The notes under the pieces are model-generated. The model saw nothing but the letters and a program-made list of their open reading frames with translations. It searched no databases and was not told the DNA's origin. Positions 24,710-33,886 of a stretch of 64,000 nt of DNA are shown in pieces. Within the stretch, counting starts at the first letter, position 1, and each line of letters begins with the position of its first letter. The position numbers and the translations under genes were made by a program. This DNA comes from Glacieibacterium sp038210595 (GTDB taxonomy: Bacteria; Pseudomonadota; Alphaproteobacteria; Sphingomonadales; Sphingomonadaceae): positions 11,787 through 75,786 of the forward strand of contig JBBQWN010000013.1 of assembly GCA_038210595.1 (NCBI GenBank), written 5' to 3'.

Positions 24710-25513
24710 TCATTGAGACAAGTCCGCATCGAAGGCGCTAACCGCGACGTGCATCGTCTCCGCGCCGCCGCCGCGCCGCGCGCCGCGCACCGGCGCAGCA
24801 TCCTGATAGTCGAGCCCGACCGCGACGCGCAGGTGCGCCTCGGTCGTCGATTGCCCGTTGGTCGGGTCGAAGCCGACCCAGCCCAGCTCCTCGATCCACG
24901 CCTCCGCCCAGGCATGGCCGGCCGGCTGTGTCTCATCACGCACATAATGACCAGAGACATAACGTGCCGGTATCCCGAGGTGCCGCGCCGCGGCGCAGAA
25001 CACATGGGTATAGTCCTGGCAGACGCCGCGCCCGCTGGCGAAGGCGGTCACCGCATCGGTGCCGGTGCCGGTCGCCTCGGTATCGAAGATCATCTGCTCG
25101 CGCAGCGCCAGTTGCAGCGCGTGGAGCGTGTCGACGTCGCTGCCGTGCCGGTGCGCGCGGGCGAAATCCTGGATTGCCTTGTCCGGCGTTGTCAGGTCGG
25201 TCTGGCGCAGGAACAGCGCCGGCGGCAGCGGCTCGTTCGACCCGCGGATGATGCCGTGGGTGTCGATCGTCTCGACCTCGCCGCCGACGGTGAAGGCCAT
25301 GCGGGTCAGCGGATGGTCGGCGTAGAACATGTGGACGATGTTGCCGAAGACGTCGGTGGAGCGGCGCAGGGAGCCGTCCGCATCGACATCGACGCGCCAG
25401 CTCAGCACCGTCTGGTCCTCATGCGCGTGCGGCTCGACACGCAGCAGCTGGATCATCGCGCTGGCGGGCAGCGAATAATCGTAGACGGTTGAATACTCGA
25501 CCCTGATCCGCAC
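24710..25513 (-). CDS. Transglutaminase-like cysteine protease of the Anbu operon
   Basis: 267 residues from GTG 25513. The N-terminal beta domain starts MRIRVEYSTVYDYS. The transglutaminase core has Cys165 (GRGVCQDYTHVF), His200 (PAGHAWAEAWI) and Asp216 (GFDPTNG), the complete papain-like triad. Bacterial members are thought to hydrolyse or form amide bonds, not to crosslink as the animal enzymes do. It lies between the alpha-E gene (27 bp gap) and Anbu, a family-wide neighbourhood, so it probably acts on the same peptide product. Confidence 0.92.
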   Translation of the reverse strand: MRIRVEYSTVYDYSLPASAMIQLLRVEPHAHEDQTVLSWRVDVDADGSLRRSTDVFGNIVHMFYADHPLTRMAFTVGGEVETIDTHGIIRGSNEPLPPALFLRQTDLTTPDKAIQDFARAHRHGSDVDTLHALQLALREQMIFDTEATGTGTDAVTAFASGRGVCQDYTHVFCAAARHLGIPARYVSGHYVRDETQPAGHAWAEAWIEELGWVGFDPTNGQSTTEAHLRVAVGLDYQDAAPVRGARRGGGAETMHVAVSAFDADLSQ

Positions 25514-25540
25514 TCGGTCCCCCCGGACGTTAACGCGCCC

Positions 25541-26485
25541 TCAAAACAGATATTGCTCGGCGATCGCTTCGCCGAGCCGGTTGTTGCCGGCGATGAATTT
25601 CCCCAGGAACTCGTGCAGACCGTTGGTGAAGATCGTGTCGATCCTGAGCCCGCGCAGCCGCGCGTGTTCGGCGGACGCGAGCCGGTGCGCTGGGCCGCGC
25701 CGTCCGCCGGCGGCGTTGGCGAGCAGATCGAGGTAGCGCAGCACGTCGCCGTAGCAACTGGCGAGGCTGCGCGGAATCTGGCTGTTGAGGATCAGCAGGT
25801 CGGCGACCAGCCATGGCTTGACCGATTCGCGGTACACCCAGCGATAGGCGGTCAGCGCCGAGACGGTGCGCAGGATCGTCGTCCACTGGAAATAATCCAG
25901 GCTGCCGCCGACCGTCTCGCCGCGCGGCAGCAGCAGGTGATATTTCACGTCGAGCACGCGCGCGGTATTGTCGGCCCGTTCGATCGCCGAGCCGAGGCGG
26001 ATGAACCAATAGGCATCGCCGCGCAGCATGGTGCGGTGCGCCGCCCCGTCGAACGACTGCATAGCCGCCTTGACCGTCTCCAGCAGCGTCGCCAACGCCT
26101 CGCGGTCGACCAGGCGGGTGCCGAACTTCTGCATCTCCAGCCACGCGCCGTTGATCGCCTCCCAGGCCTCCAGCGTCAGCGCAGTGCGCACCGCGCGGGC
26201 GTTGGCGCGGGCCGCCTCGACGCAGCGGCGGATTGAGCTTGAGTTGGCCGGATCGATGGTCAGAAAGGCGATGACGCCGGCCTCATCGACGATCAGCCCG
26301 CGATCCTTGTAGGCCTTGGTCATCCAGGCGGCCGAGAGCGCACTCTCCCAGGCGTTGGTCGCGCCCCCATAGGACTGCGGCAAGGAGGCCAGGCGCAGCG
26401 TCGCTTCGATCAAGCGCGACAGGAAATCGGCGCGCTCAATATAGCGCCCGACCCAATAGAGGTTGCCGGCGGTGCGGCTCAGCAT
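25541..26485 (-). CDS. Alpha-E domain protein of the Anbu operon
   Basis: 314 residues, nearly all alpha-helical. The N-terminal signature MLSRTAGNLYWVGRYIERAD and later SAIERADNTARVLDVKYHLL define the alpha-E (DUF403) family. These proteins accompany circularly permuted ATP-grasp ligases and transglutaminases in conserved operons. They are predicted to be scaffolds or accessory factors in peptide synthesis; no activity is established. The gene follows the ATP-grasp gene by 3 bp. Confidence 0.92.
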   Translation of the reverse strand: MLSRTAGNLYWVGRYIERADFLSRLIEATLRLASLPQSYGGATNAWESALSAAWMTKAYKDRGLIVDEAGVIAFLTIDPANSSSIRRCVEAARANARAVRTALTLEAWEAINGAWLEMQKFGTRLVDREALATLLETVKAAMQSFDGAAHRTMLRGDAYWFIRLGSAIERADNTARVLDVKYHLLLPRGETVGGSLDYFQWTTILRTVSALTAYRWVYRESVKPWLVADLLILNSQIPRSLASCYGDVLRYLDLLANAAGGRRGPAHRLASAEHARLRGLRIDTIFTNGLHEFLGKFIAGNNRLGEAIAEQYLF

Positions 26486-26488
26486 CCC

Positions 26489-27925
26489 CTAATCATCCAC
26501 CACCCACGTGTCCTTGGTGCCGCCGCCCTGGCTGGAGTTGACCACCAGCGAGCCGGGATCGAGCGCCACCCGCGTCAGACCGCCTGGCACGATGGTGGTG
26601 CCGTTCGCGCCGGTCAGCACGAACGGTCGCAAATCGACATGGCGCGGCGCGATGCCGGAGTCGCACAGCGTCGGGCAGGTCGACAGCGCCAGCGTCGGCT
26701 GGGCGATGAACTTCTCCGGATGCGCGCGCAGCTTGGCGGCGAACGCCGCGATGGTGGCGGCGGGCGCGTGCGGCCCGACCAGCATGCCGTAGCCGCCGGA
26801 GCCATCGACTTCCTTGACCACCAGCTCGGCGAGATGGTCGAGCACATAGCCGAGCGCTTCCGGTTCGCGGCAGCGCCACGTCGGGACATTCTTCAGGATC
26901 GGCTCGTCGCCAGTGTAGAACTTCACGATCTCCGGCATGTAGCTGTAAATCGCCTTGTCGTCGGCGACCCCGGTGCCGGGTGCGTTGCAGATCGTCACGT
27001 TGCCCGCCGCATAGGCCGCCATCAGACCTGGTACCCCGAGCGTCGAGTCCGGCCGGAAACACAAGGGGTCGAGATAGGCATCGTCAAGGCGGCGGTAGAT
27101 GACGTCGACGCGCTGCGGCCCTTGCGTGGTGCGCATGTAGACGACGTCGTCCTTGACCGCGAGATCGCTGCCCTCAACCAGCTCGATACCCAGCTTGTCG
27201 GCAAGGAAGCTGTGTTCATAAAAGGCGCTGTTGTGCTGGCCCGGCGTCATCAGCACGACGACCGGCGCGACACCGCCATTGGGGCTGACCGACTGCAGCG
27301 TCTCAAGCAGCGCCTCCGGGTAGGTCTCGACCGGCGCGACCTTCACGGCGTGAAACAGCTCGGGCACCAGCTTGAGCATCACCTCGCGGTTCTCGAGCAT
27401 GTAGGACACGCCCGACGGGGTCCGCGCATTGTCCTCCAGCACATAGAATTCGTGCGCGTCGGTGCGGACCAGATCGATGCCGGCGATATGACACCAGATG
27501 TCGTGCGCCGGCTTGTGCCCGATCATCGGCAGGCAGAAGCCCGGGTTTTGCAGCGCCAGCGCCTCGGGCAGCAGCCCGGCGCGCAGGATCTCGCGCGGCC
27601 CGTAGATGTCGGCGAGGAAGCTGTTGAGCGCGCCGACGCGCTGCCGTAGCCCGGCCTCCAGCGTCGTCCATTCGGAGCGATGCAGGATGCGCGGCACGAT
27701 GTCGAAGGGGATCAGCCGCTCGGCCGCATCGGGGTCGCCATAGACCGCGAAGGTGATGCCGATGCGGCGGAAGAACAGTTCCGCCTGCGCCTTGCGGGTT
27801 TCCATCAGCGCATGCGGGCTGGCATCGAGCCAATCGCGTATGGCGCGATAGGCGTCGCGGACATTGCCGTCGCCCGCGGCCGCGTGGCCGAACATCTCGT
27901 CGAAAGCCGCCGCCTTTGCCAACAC
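26489..27925 (-). CDS. Circularly permuted type 2 ATP-grasp ligase of the Anbu operon
   Basis: 478 residues from GTG 27925; a TTG follows at once, and the exact start is uncertain. The body matches circularly permuted ATP-grasp type 2 proteins (DUF404/407): GVSYMLENREVMLKLVPELF, VIYRRLDDAYLDPLCFRPDS, a pocket segment NAPGTGVADDKAIYSYMP and the C-terminal SSQGGGTKDTWVVDD. ATP-grasp enzymes join a carboxylate to an amine or thiol through an acyl phosphate. The product is unknown; a non-ribosomal peptide or peptide tag is predicted for the family. First gene of the Anbu operon. Confidence 0.92.
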   Translation of the reverse strand: MLAKAAAFDEMFGHAAAGDGNVRDAYRAIRDWLDASPHALMETRKAQAELFFRRIGITFAVYGDPDAAERLIPFDIVPRILHRSEWTTLEAGLRQRVGALNSFLADIYGPREILRAGLLPEALALQNPGFCLPMIGHKPAHDIWCHIAGIDLVRTDAHEFYVLEDNARTPSGVSYMLENREVMLKLVPELFHAVKVAPVETYPEALLETLQSVSPNGGVAPVVVLMTPGQHNSAFYEHSFLADKLGIELVEGSDLAVKDDVVYMRTTQGPQRVDVIYRRLDDAYLDPLCFRPDSTLGVPGLMAAYAAGNVTICNAPGTGVADDKAIYSYMPEIVKFYTGDEPILKNVPTWRCREPEALGYVLDHLAELVVKEVDGSGGYGMLVGPHAPAATIAAFAAKLRAHPEKFIAQPTLALSTCPTLCDSGIAPRHVDLRPFVLTGANGTTIVPGGLTRVALDPGSLVVNSSQGGGTKDTWVVDD

Positions 27926-27998
27926 GTCCCCGCTGCTTTTTCGTTACCGCATAGTGTGCAGTGCAGCGGAAGCACGCAAGCCGTTTGTCGGCGCAGAT

Positions 27999-29108
27999 TT
28001 ATTCGGGCTGTTTGCGAGGCTCCCCTGACTTGCCAGGGTTGCGGGGACGGCCGTCGCGTTGCGGCCGCTCGGCCGCTGCCGGTTTGGCGGCGACGGGAGC
28101 GGGCACGGCGGCGGGAGCCGGTACCGGGCTTGTCGCCGCCGGTGCCGGGGCCTGACCACTGGCGCGATCCGGGCGCGGATCGGCACCGGGTGGGCGACCA
28201 CGCTCGCCGCCCTGCTGTCCGCCGCGGCCGTTCATGTCGCCGCGGCGTCCTTCGCCCGGCGCGGGAACCGAGCGCTGCACCACCACCGGAGGCGGCGCCA
28301 CGCTGCCTCCCTGCGCCTCAGGGCGGCGGTCGCGGCCGTTCCGATCGCCGTCGCGGCGGCGATCGGGGCGATTGTCGAAGCGGGGCGGTACGATGCCGGA
28401 GTTGGCGTTCGGTGCGCCAGGGCGGTAGCCGTCGCGGGATCGGTCGCGCCCGTCACCCTGGCGCGGATCGAAGCCCGGGCGCCGATCGCCGTCCCGGCGC
28501 CGGTCGCGTCCGTCCCAGCGCTGTTCGCGATGCTGCGTCCGGTCCCAATAGTTGCGGTTATAGCGCCACGGCAGGACCGACGCGGCGATCCGACCGCTAT
28601 AGAAGCGCGCCCGGGGCACGTAGATCCAGCTCGGCGCGTACCAGCGATTGTAATCCCAGGCGTCGATGTCGCCATAGCTGGACTGCGGCGGCAACGGTGC
28701 CCAGCCGGTGTAATCATCGCCGTCGCGGAAGGCGACCCAGGCGGGCGCGTATTCGGTGTCCGGCACCCACACCCAGCCGAGGCGATCGTCGAAGCCCCAG
28801 CGGCCATAGTGATAGGTCGCCCAGCCCCACGGCTCGTCGCTGCGCCACTCACGGCCATCCTGCCCGTCGACCCACGCGCCGACCGTGTAGGGCCGCCAGT
28901 CGCGCCAGACATTCGGAGCCCAGGCGCGGCCCCAGCGGGTTGAAACCCAGCGGCCATAGCGGGCCAGCGGGGCCTCGAAATCGCGGACGGAACGGATTTC
29001 CCGGGTCTCGGCATAATCATAGCCGCTGCGGCCATAGTCATATTCTTGCGCCAGCACCGGCGCGCCACCCGCAAGAAGAGCTGCGAAGATCAGTCCGGGA
29101 ATGCGCAT
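27999..29108 (-). CDS. DUF6600-type exported protein with a proline/arginine-rich tail
   Basis: 369 residues. A signal peptide ends at APVLAQ. Residues about 40-165 are tryptophan-rich repeats typical of DUF6600: APLARYGRWVSTRWG, WRDWRPYTVGAWVDG, DEPWGWATYHYGRWGFDD, GWVWVPDTEYAPAWVAFRDG and YTGWAPLPP. The rest (about 200-369) is low complexity, rich in Arg, Asp, Gly and Pro and then Ala/Pro, and probably disordered. Exported location is likely; function is unknown. It lies 73 bp downstream of the start of the Anbu operon and transcribes in the same direction, diverging from the second RND operon across a 285-bp spacer with no gene. Confidence 0.82.
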   Translation of the reverse strand: MRIPGLIFAALLAGGAPVLAQEYDYGRSGYDYAETREIRSVRDFEAPLARYGRWVSTRWGRAWAPNVWRDWRPYTVGAWVDGQDGREWRSDEPWGWATYHYGRWGFDDRLGWVWVPDTEYAPAWVAFRDGDDYTGWAPLPPQSSYGDIDAWDYNRWYAPSWIYVPRARFYSGRIAASVLPWRYNRNYWDRTQHREQRWDGRDRRRDGDRRPGFDPRQGDGRDRSRDGYRPGAPNANSGIVPPRFDNRPDRRRDGDRNGRDRRPEAQGGSVAPPPVVVQRSVPAPGEGRRGDMNGRGGQQGGERGRPPGADPRPDRASGQAPAPAATSPVPAPAAVPAPVAAKPAAAERPQRDGRPRNPGKSGEPRKQPE

Positions 29109-29393
29109 GCTGGAACTCCTGCCGTCAACGCCGGTGTGAGCCTCCAGCGCTGACGAGAGGATGAATGTTCCGTTGTCCTCCAGACAGGTTCCGTGGTCAG
29201 CGTTCCACGTCGCAGCTGCGCGGACAGAAAACTCTTTCGGCTGGGGTCGTTCAGGCGGCTGCGGCGACGATCGTTGCGGGAAGGCGCGGATGCTTGGTCA
29301 GATTGTCGCGGCGGTAAACGGACGAGAAGTCTTTGAACCCACGCGGGGGCATGGCATGAGCACCAGCGTAACAGCCCGGTGACCCTGCATTCA

Positions 29394-30521
29394 ATGTCGT
29401 TGAAACCTCTCCTGCCACTGCCACTGCTGCTGCTCGCTGCCCTCGCCGGTTGCGGCAAGGGCGACGACGCCGCCAAGGGCAAGAAGCGCCCGCCGATGAT
29501 GGTCGCGGTCGAGCCCGCGGCCGCAGCCGACTACGTGCCGCGCCTCGATGCGCTGGGCACTGTGACGCCACTGCAGTCGGTTGCGGTGCGGACGCGCGTC
29601 GACGGGCAGATCACCGCGGTATTGTTCAAGGAAGGCGACACGGTTCGTGCCGGTCAGCCGCTGTTCCGCCTCGACGACCGCGCCATCCGCGCGCAGGTCG
29701 CGCAGAGCCGTGCCGGTCTGGCCAGCGCCACGGCAACCGCCGCGCAGGCGACCGCCGATCTCAGGCGCGCCCAAGCGCTGGTTGCCAAGGGCTTTGTTTC
29801 CAAGGCGACCATCGACCTGAAGCAGGCCGCCGCCGACACTGGTCGTGCCGGCATCGACCAGGCCCGCGCGACCATCAGCGCCGGCGAAACCGCGCTCAGC
29901 TATCTGACCGTGCGTGCGCCCGTGTCGGGCCGCACCGGCGAGATCGGCTACAAGGTTGGGGCCACCGTTCGGGCCAGCGACGCGACCCCGCTCGTCACAG
30001 TCAACCAGCTGTCACCGATAACGGTGCGCTTCGCGGTGCCGCCCGACGGTATCCAGACGCTGCGCACCGCAGTTGCGGCGGGCACCGTCGGGGTCGTTGC
30101 CAGCGACCGCGGCAACGGCGCGCGGCTGGCGACGGGCCGGCTGGTTTTTCTCGACAACAACGTCGACCCGGCGACCGGCGGACTGGCCGCGAAGGCCGAG
30201 TTCGACAATGCCCGCGGTGAGTTGTGGCCCGGCGGGCTGGTCGGCATATCGGTGCCGCTGGGCACGCCCAAGCGGCTCGTCGCAGTCACCGAGGCGGCGG
30301 TCCAGAACGGCCGCGACGGCAGTTTCGTATGGACCGTGGGCGGCGGCAACAAGGTCGCGATGACGCCGGTCAGCATCGCCGGGCGCGCCGGCGGCCGCGC
30401 TTATCTGGGCAGCGGCGTTGCGCCGGGCACGCGCGTCGTTACCGACGCGCTGAACAAGCTGAAGCCTGGCGATGCGGTGCGGGTCAAGGGCGAGCGCAAG
30501 CCCGCGACGGCAAGCGCATGA
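29394..30521 (+). CDS. RND efflux periplasmic adaptor lipoprotein (MdtA-like)
   Basis: 375 residues from ATG 29394; a GTG five codons upstream is possible and neither has a good ribosome-binding site. The lipobox LAALAGC (Cys at about 23) makes it a lipoprotein anchored in the inner membrane. Adaptor features are QSVAVRTRVDGQITAVLFKE, the hairpin AQATADLRRAQALVAKGFVS, LTVRAPVSGRTGEIGYKVG and the beta-barrel domain. The pump gene starts in its stop codon (ATGA). Together they form an MdtAB-like two-gene unit. It differs from the first adaptor in this window, which has a membrane helix instead of a lipid anchor. Confidence 0.94.
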   Translation: MSLKPLLPLPLLLLAALAGCGKGDDAAKGKKRPPMMVAVEPAAAADYVPRLDALGTVTPLQSVAVRTRVDGQITAVLFKEGDTVRAGQPLFRLDDRAIRAQVAQSRAGLASATATAAQATADLRRAQALVAKGFVSKATIDLKQAAADTGRAGIDQARATISAGETALSYLTVRAPVSGRTGEIGYKVGATVRASDATPLVTVNQLSPITVRFAVPPDGIQTLRTAVAAGTVGVVASDRGNGARLATGRLVFLDNNVDPATGGLAAKAEFDNARGELWPGGLVGISVPLGTPKRLVAVTEAAVQNGRDGSFVWTVGGGNKVAMTPVSIAGRAGGRAYLGSGVAPGTRVVTDALNKLKPGDAVRVKGERKPATASA

Positions 30522-33500
30522 ATATCGTCGGCGGCATCGTCGCGCGGCCGGTGGCAACTATCCTGCTGACGCTGGCGATCGTGATTGCTGGCATGTTCGG
30601 CTACCGCCAGCTGCCGGTGGCCGCCCTGCCCCAGGTCGACCTGCCGACCATCCAGGTGTCGGCGCAACTGCCCGGCGCCAATCCCGCAACCATGGCGGCG
30701 GCGGTCGCGACGCCGATCGAACGGCAGATGTCGACGATCGCCGGCATCGACCAGATCACCTCGCTAAGCTCCACCGGCTCGACCCAGATTACCATCCAGT
30801 TCGCGCTTGACCGCGATATCGATGCGGCCGCACTCGATGTGCAGGCGGCGATCTCGGCGGTGCAGCGCCGCCTGCCGCCGGAGATGCAGGACCCGCCATC
30901 GTTCCAGAAGGTCAATCCGGCCGACCAGCCGGTGCTGATCATCGCGGCGCGCGACAAGGCGCATTCGCTCAGCGATCTGCAGCGCATCCTCGACACCACG
31001 ATCGTACCGCGCATCTCGACGCTGCCCGGCGTCAGCACGGTGCAGACCTATGGTTCAAAGAAGTTTGCTGTTCGTATCCAGTTCGACCCGCAGAAGCTCG
31101 CCACCCGCGGCCTGACGCCCGAGGACCTGCGCAGCGCGGTCGCTGCCGCCAACAGCAATTCCGCGGTCGGCCTGATTGCCAACGGCACGCGCAGCTATGT
31201 TCTCGATGCAACCGGTAATTTGAAAACGGCGGCCGAATTCCAAGACATCGTCATTAGCCAGAAGGGCGGCGTGCCGGTCCGGGTCGGCGATGTCGCCACC
31301 GCCATCGACAGCTATGAGAACCTGCGGAGCCTGGCCAAGTTCAACGGCGAACCGGCGATCATGGTCGCCGCCACCCGCCAGCCCGGGGCCAACGTCGTGG
31401 CGCTGGTCGACCGCATCGTGGCGATGCTGCCGGAACTGCGCGCCGCTTTGCCGGCGACGGCGACGCTCGATATTCATGTCGACCGATCCCAATCCATCCG
31501 GCACTCGGTCGCGGACGCGCAGTACACGCTGATCGGCACGGCGCTGCTCGTCATCCTGGTGATTTATCTGGTGCTGGGCGACCTGCGCGCGACGCTGATC
31601 CCAGCGCTGGTGCTGCCGGTCGCCGCCATCGGCACGTTCGCGGGCATGTTCGCGTTTGGCTACAGCCTGGACAATCTCAGCCTGCTGGCGCTGACGCTGG
31701 CGACCGGTTTCGTCGTCGACGATGCCATCGTCGTCCTGGAGAATATCGTCCGTCACATCGAGAAGGGCCAGCGGCCACGCGATGCCGCGGTCACCGCGAC
31801 CAAGGAAATCGCCTTCACGGTAGTGTCGATTTCGGTCAGCCTGGTCGCCGTGTTCATCCCGCTGCTCTTCATGGGCGGGGTCGTCGGCCGGCTGTTCCAC
31901 GAATTCGCAGTCACCATGACCATCGCCATCGCAGTGTCGGCCGTGCTGTCGCTGACGCTGATCCCGATGGTCGCGGCACGCGCGCTGAAGTCCGGCCATG
32001 AAGAACCCGGCCGGGTTGCGCGGGCCACCACCCGCGCGTTCGGCAAGCTGCAGAACGCCTATGTCCGCGCGCTCGACTGGACGTTGCTGCGCAGCCGCGC
32101 GGTCATCGTGCTGACCGTCGTTTCGCTCGGTGTCGCAGTGTGGGGCTTCGGTGCGGTGCCCAAGGGCTTTTTCCCGACCGAAGACACGGGCTTCCTGTTC
32201 ATCGGTACCGAGGTCGCGCCCGACGCCGCCTATACGACGCTGCAGGCCAAGCAGGACCAGATCGCCGAGATCGTCCGCAAGGATCCCGCGGTCGTCCGCG
32301 TCGCCGCGTTCACCGGCACCGGCGCAGGCGGGCGGATGTTCGCGATCCTCAAGCCCCGCAACGAACGCGAGTCCGCCGAGGTCATCCAGGGTCGGCTGCG
32401 TAAGAAACTGTCGGGCATCCCCGGCGCGTCGGCGTTCCCCAACATTCCGCAGAACCTGACACTGGGCGGCCGCCAGTCGTCGTCGAACTACCAGTACACG
32501 ATCGCCTCAGTCGACAAGGACGTGCTGTACGACTTCGCGCCGCAGTTCGAGGCGAAGCTGCGCGCCACGCCGGGCTTTGAGGATGTTACTTCCGACTACA
32601 CGCTCGGCAGCCGCCAGGCCCGCGTCGTCATCGACCGCGACGCCGCCAGCCGCCTCGGCGTTCCGGTGCAGGCGATCCGGACGACACTCTACAACGCCTT
32701 CGGCAATGCTCAGGTGTCGACGATCTACACCGACGTCGACAGCTATCAGGTGATTCTGGAAATCCGCCCAGACCTGCAGCTGACACCCGACAGCATCGGG
32801 CTGCTGTATGTGCGCGGCGCCGACGGCACGACGATCCCGCTATCGGCAGTGACCAAGACCGTGATCGAGGGCGCGCCGCTGTCTATCAGCCACCAGTCGC
32901 AGCTGCCCGCCGTCACCATCGCCTTGAACCTCGCAAAGGGCGTCGCGCTGAGCCAGGCCAAGACGCTGATTGAGCAGGTCCAGACCGATCTGGCGATGCC
33001 CGCCGGCATCACCGGATCGTTTCAGGGCAACGCGCAGGCGTTTGAGGCGTCGACCGCGTCGATGCCCATCCTTTTCCTCGCAGCGATCCTGGTCATCTAC
33101 ATCGTTCTGGGCGTGCTCTACGAGAGCTTCCGCCACCCGGTTACCATCCTGTCGGGACTGCCGGCGGCGGGCATCGGCGCGGTCGCCTTTCTGGCGATGT
33201 TCGGGCTGCCTCTCGACGTCATCGGCATCATCGGCGTCGTCATGCTAATCGGCATCGTCAAGAAGAACGCCATCATGATGATCGACTTCGCGTTGTCGGG
33301 GCAGCGCGAACAAGGCTGGACCCCGGCCCACGCCATCCGCGAGGCGTGCATCAAGCGCTTCCGCCCGATCATGATGACGACGTTCGCCGCCATCGCCGCC
33401 GCCCTGCCACTGGCGCTGGGCCTCGGCGCCGGGGCAGAGCTGCGCCAGCCGCTCGGCATCGCGGTGATGGGCGGCCTGCTGGTCAGCCAGGTGCTGACCC

Positions 33501-33613
33501 TGTTCATCACGCCGGTCGTCTACCTCGGCATCGAGAGCCTGGGCCGCCGGCGGATACGCGCGACACCGCACGCCGTTGCCGGACCCGAGCCTGCACGCCT
33601 GGCGGCGGAATAG
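30518..33613 (+). CDS. RND-family efflux pump permease (MdtB/MdtC-like)
   Basis: 1031 residues. The N-terminus is MNIVGGIVARPVATILLTLA. Helix 4 carries the paired aspartates in ATGFVVDDAIVVLENIVRHI. VNPADQPVLIIAARD in the first periplasmic loop and IMMIDFALSGQREQGW in the second half are MdtB/C-like, with the permease arrangement of twelve helices and two large loops. It exports drugs, detergents or signalling compounds using the proton gradient. There is no outer-membrane factor gene next to it. A GC-rich hairpin follows 20 bp after the stop. Confidence 0.95.
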   Translation: MNIVGGIVARPVATILLTLAIVIAGMFGYRQLPVAALPQVDLPTIQVSAQLPGANPATMAAAVATPIERQMSTIAGIDQITSLSSTGSTQITIQFALDRDIDAAALDVQAAISAVQRRLPPEMQDPPSFQKVNPADQPVLIIAARDKAHSLSDLQRILDTTIVPRISTLPGVSTVQTYGSKKFAVRIQFDPQKLATRGLTPEDLRSAVAAANSNSAVGLIANGTRSYVLDATGNLKTAAEFQDIVISQKGGVPVRVGDVATAIDSYENLRSLAKFNGEPAIMVAATRQPGANVVALVDRIVAMLPELRAALPATATLDIHVDRSQSIRHSVADAQYTLIGTALLVILVIYLVLGDLRATLIPALVLPVAAIGTFAGMFAFGYSLDNLSLLALTLATGFVVDDAIVVLENIVRHIEKGQRPRDAAVTATKEIAFTVVSISVSLVAVFIPLLFMGGVVGRLFHEFAVTMTIAIAVSAVLSLTLIPMVAARALKSGHEEPGRVARATTRAFGKLQNAYVRALDWTLLRSRAVIVLTVVSLGVAVWGFGAVPKGFFPTEDTGFLFIGTEVAPDAAYTTLQAKQDQIAEIVRKDPAVVRVAAFTGTGAGGRMFAILKPRNERESAEVIQGRLRKKLSGIPGASAFPNIPQNLTLGGRQSSSNYQYTIASVDKDVLYDFAPQFEAKLRATPGFEDVTSDYTLGSRQARVVIDRDAASRLGVPVQAIRTTLYNAFGNAQVSTIYTDVDSYQVILEIRPDLQLTPDSIGLLYVRGADGTTIPLSAVTKTVIEGAPLSISHQSQLPAVTIALNLAKGVALSQAKTLIEQVQTDLAMPAGITGSFQGNAQAFEASTASMPILFLAAILVIYIVLGVLYESFRHPVTILSGLPAAGIGAVAFLAMFGLPLDVIGIIGVVMLIGIVKKNAIMMIDFALSGQREQGWTPAHAIREACIKRFRPIMMTTFAAIAAALPLALGLGAGAELRQPLGIAVMGGLLVSQVLTLFITPVVYLGIESLGRRRIRATPHAVAGPEPARLAAE

Positions 33614-33633
33614 TCGCTCGCTTGCTCCGCTCC

Positions 33634-33654
33634 GGCGGCTTCGCTAGAGCCGCC
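33634..33654 (+). terminator. Terminator-like hairpin after the second RND pump
   Basis: GGCGGCT pairs with AGCCGCC (seven base pairs, seven-base loop TCGCTAG) 21 bp past the pump stop. No T run follows, so classical intrinsic termination is doubtful. It separates the efflux unit from the next gene. Confidence 0.4.
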
Positions 33655-33679
33655 GCCTGTCACGAACCCCGAGGCTCCC

Positions 33680-33886
33680 ATGTCCGATACCATCACACTG
33701 ACCCTGACCGAGGACGAAGCCGAGATCGTGCTGTCGGCGCTCGAGGATGACCGCGAGGGCTATGTCGACGCCGCCCGCGAGGCGTTTGCCGAAGGCGACA
33801 AGGTCAACGGCACGACCTTCGGCGAGGCCGCCGACCGCATCCAGCTCGTGCTCGTCCGCCTGAAGGCGATGATGCCGAACCTGTGA
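33680..33886 (+). CDS. 68-residue conserved-looking acidic hypothetical protein
   Basis: 68 residues, MSDTITLTLTEDEAEIVLSA followed by LEDDREGYVDAAREAFAEGD. An amphipathic helix pair and net negative charge are visible; there is no signal peptide or membrane segment. The stop overlaps the GTG start of the CoA-transferase gene (GTGA). Its real status is supported by the tight overlap and normal codon use, not by a family match. Function unknown. Confidence 0.68.
   Translation: MSDTITLTLTEDEAEIVLSALEDDREGYVDAAREAFAEGDKVNGTTFGEAADRIQLVLVRLKAMMPNL

Noticed and set aside
29161..29382. 73-residue plus-strand frame between the DUF6600 and RND genes
   Set aside because: No ribosome-binding site or recognizable motif; it lies in a divergent promoter spacer containing three GTTCC copies without clear pattern.
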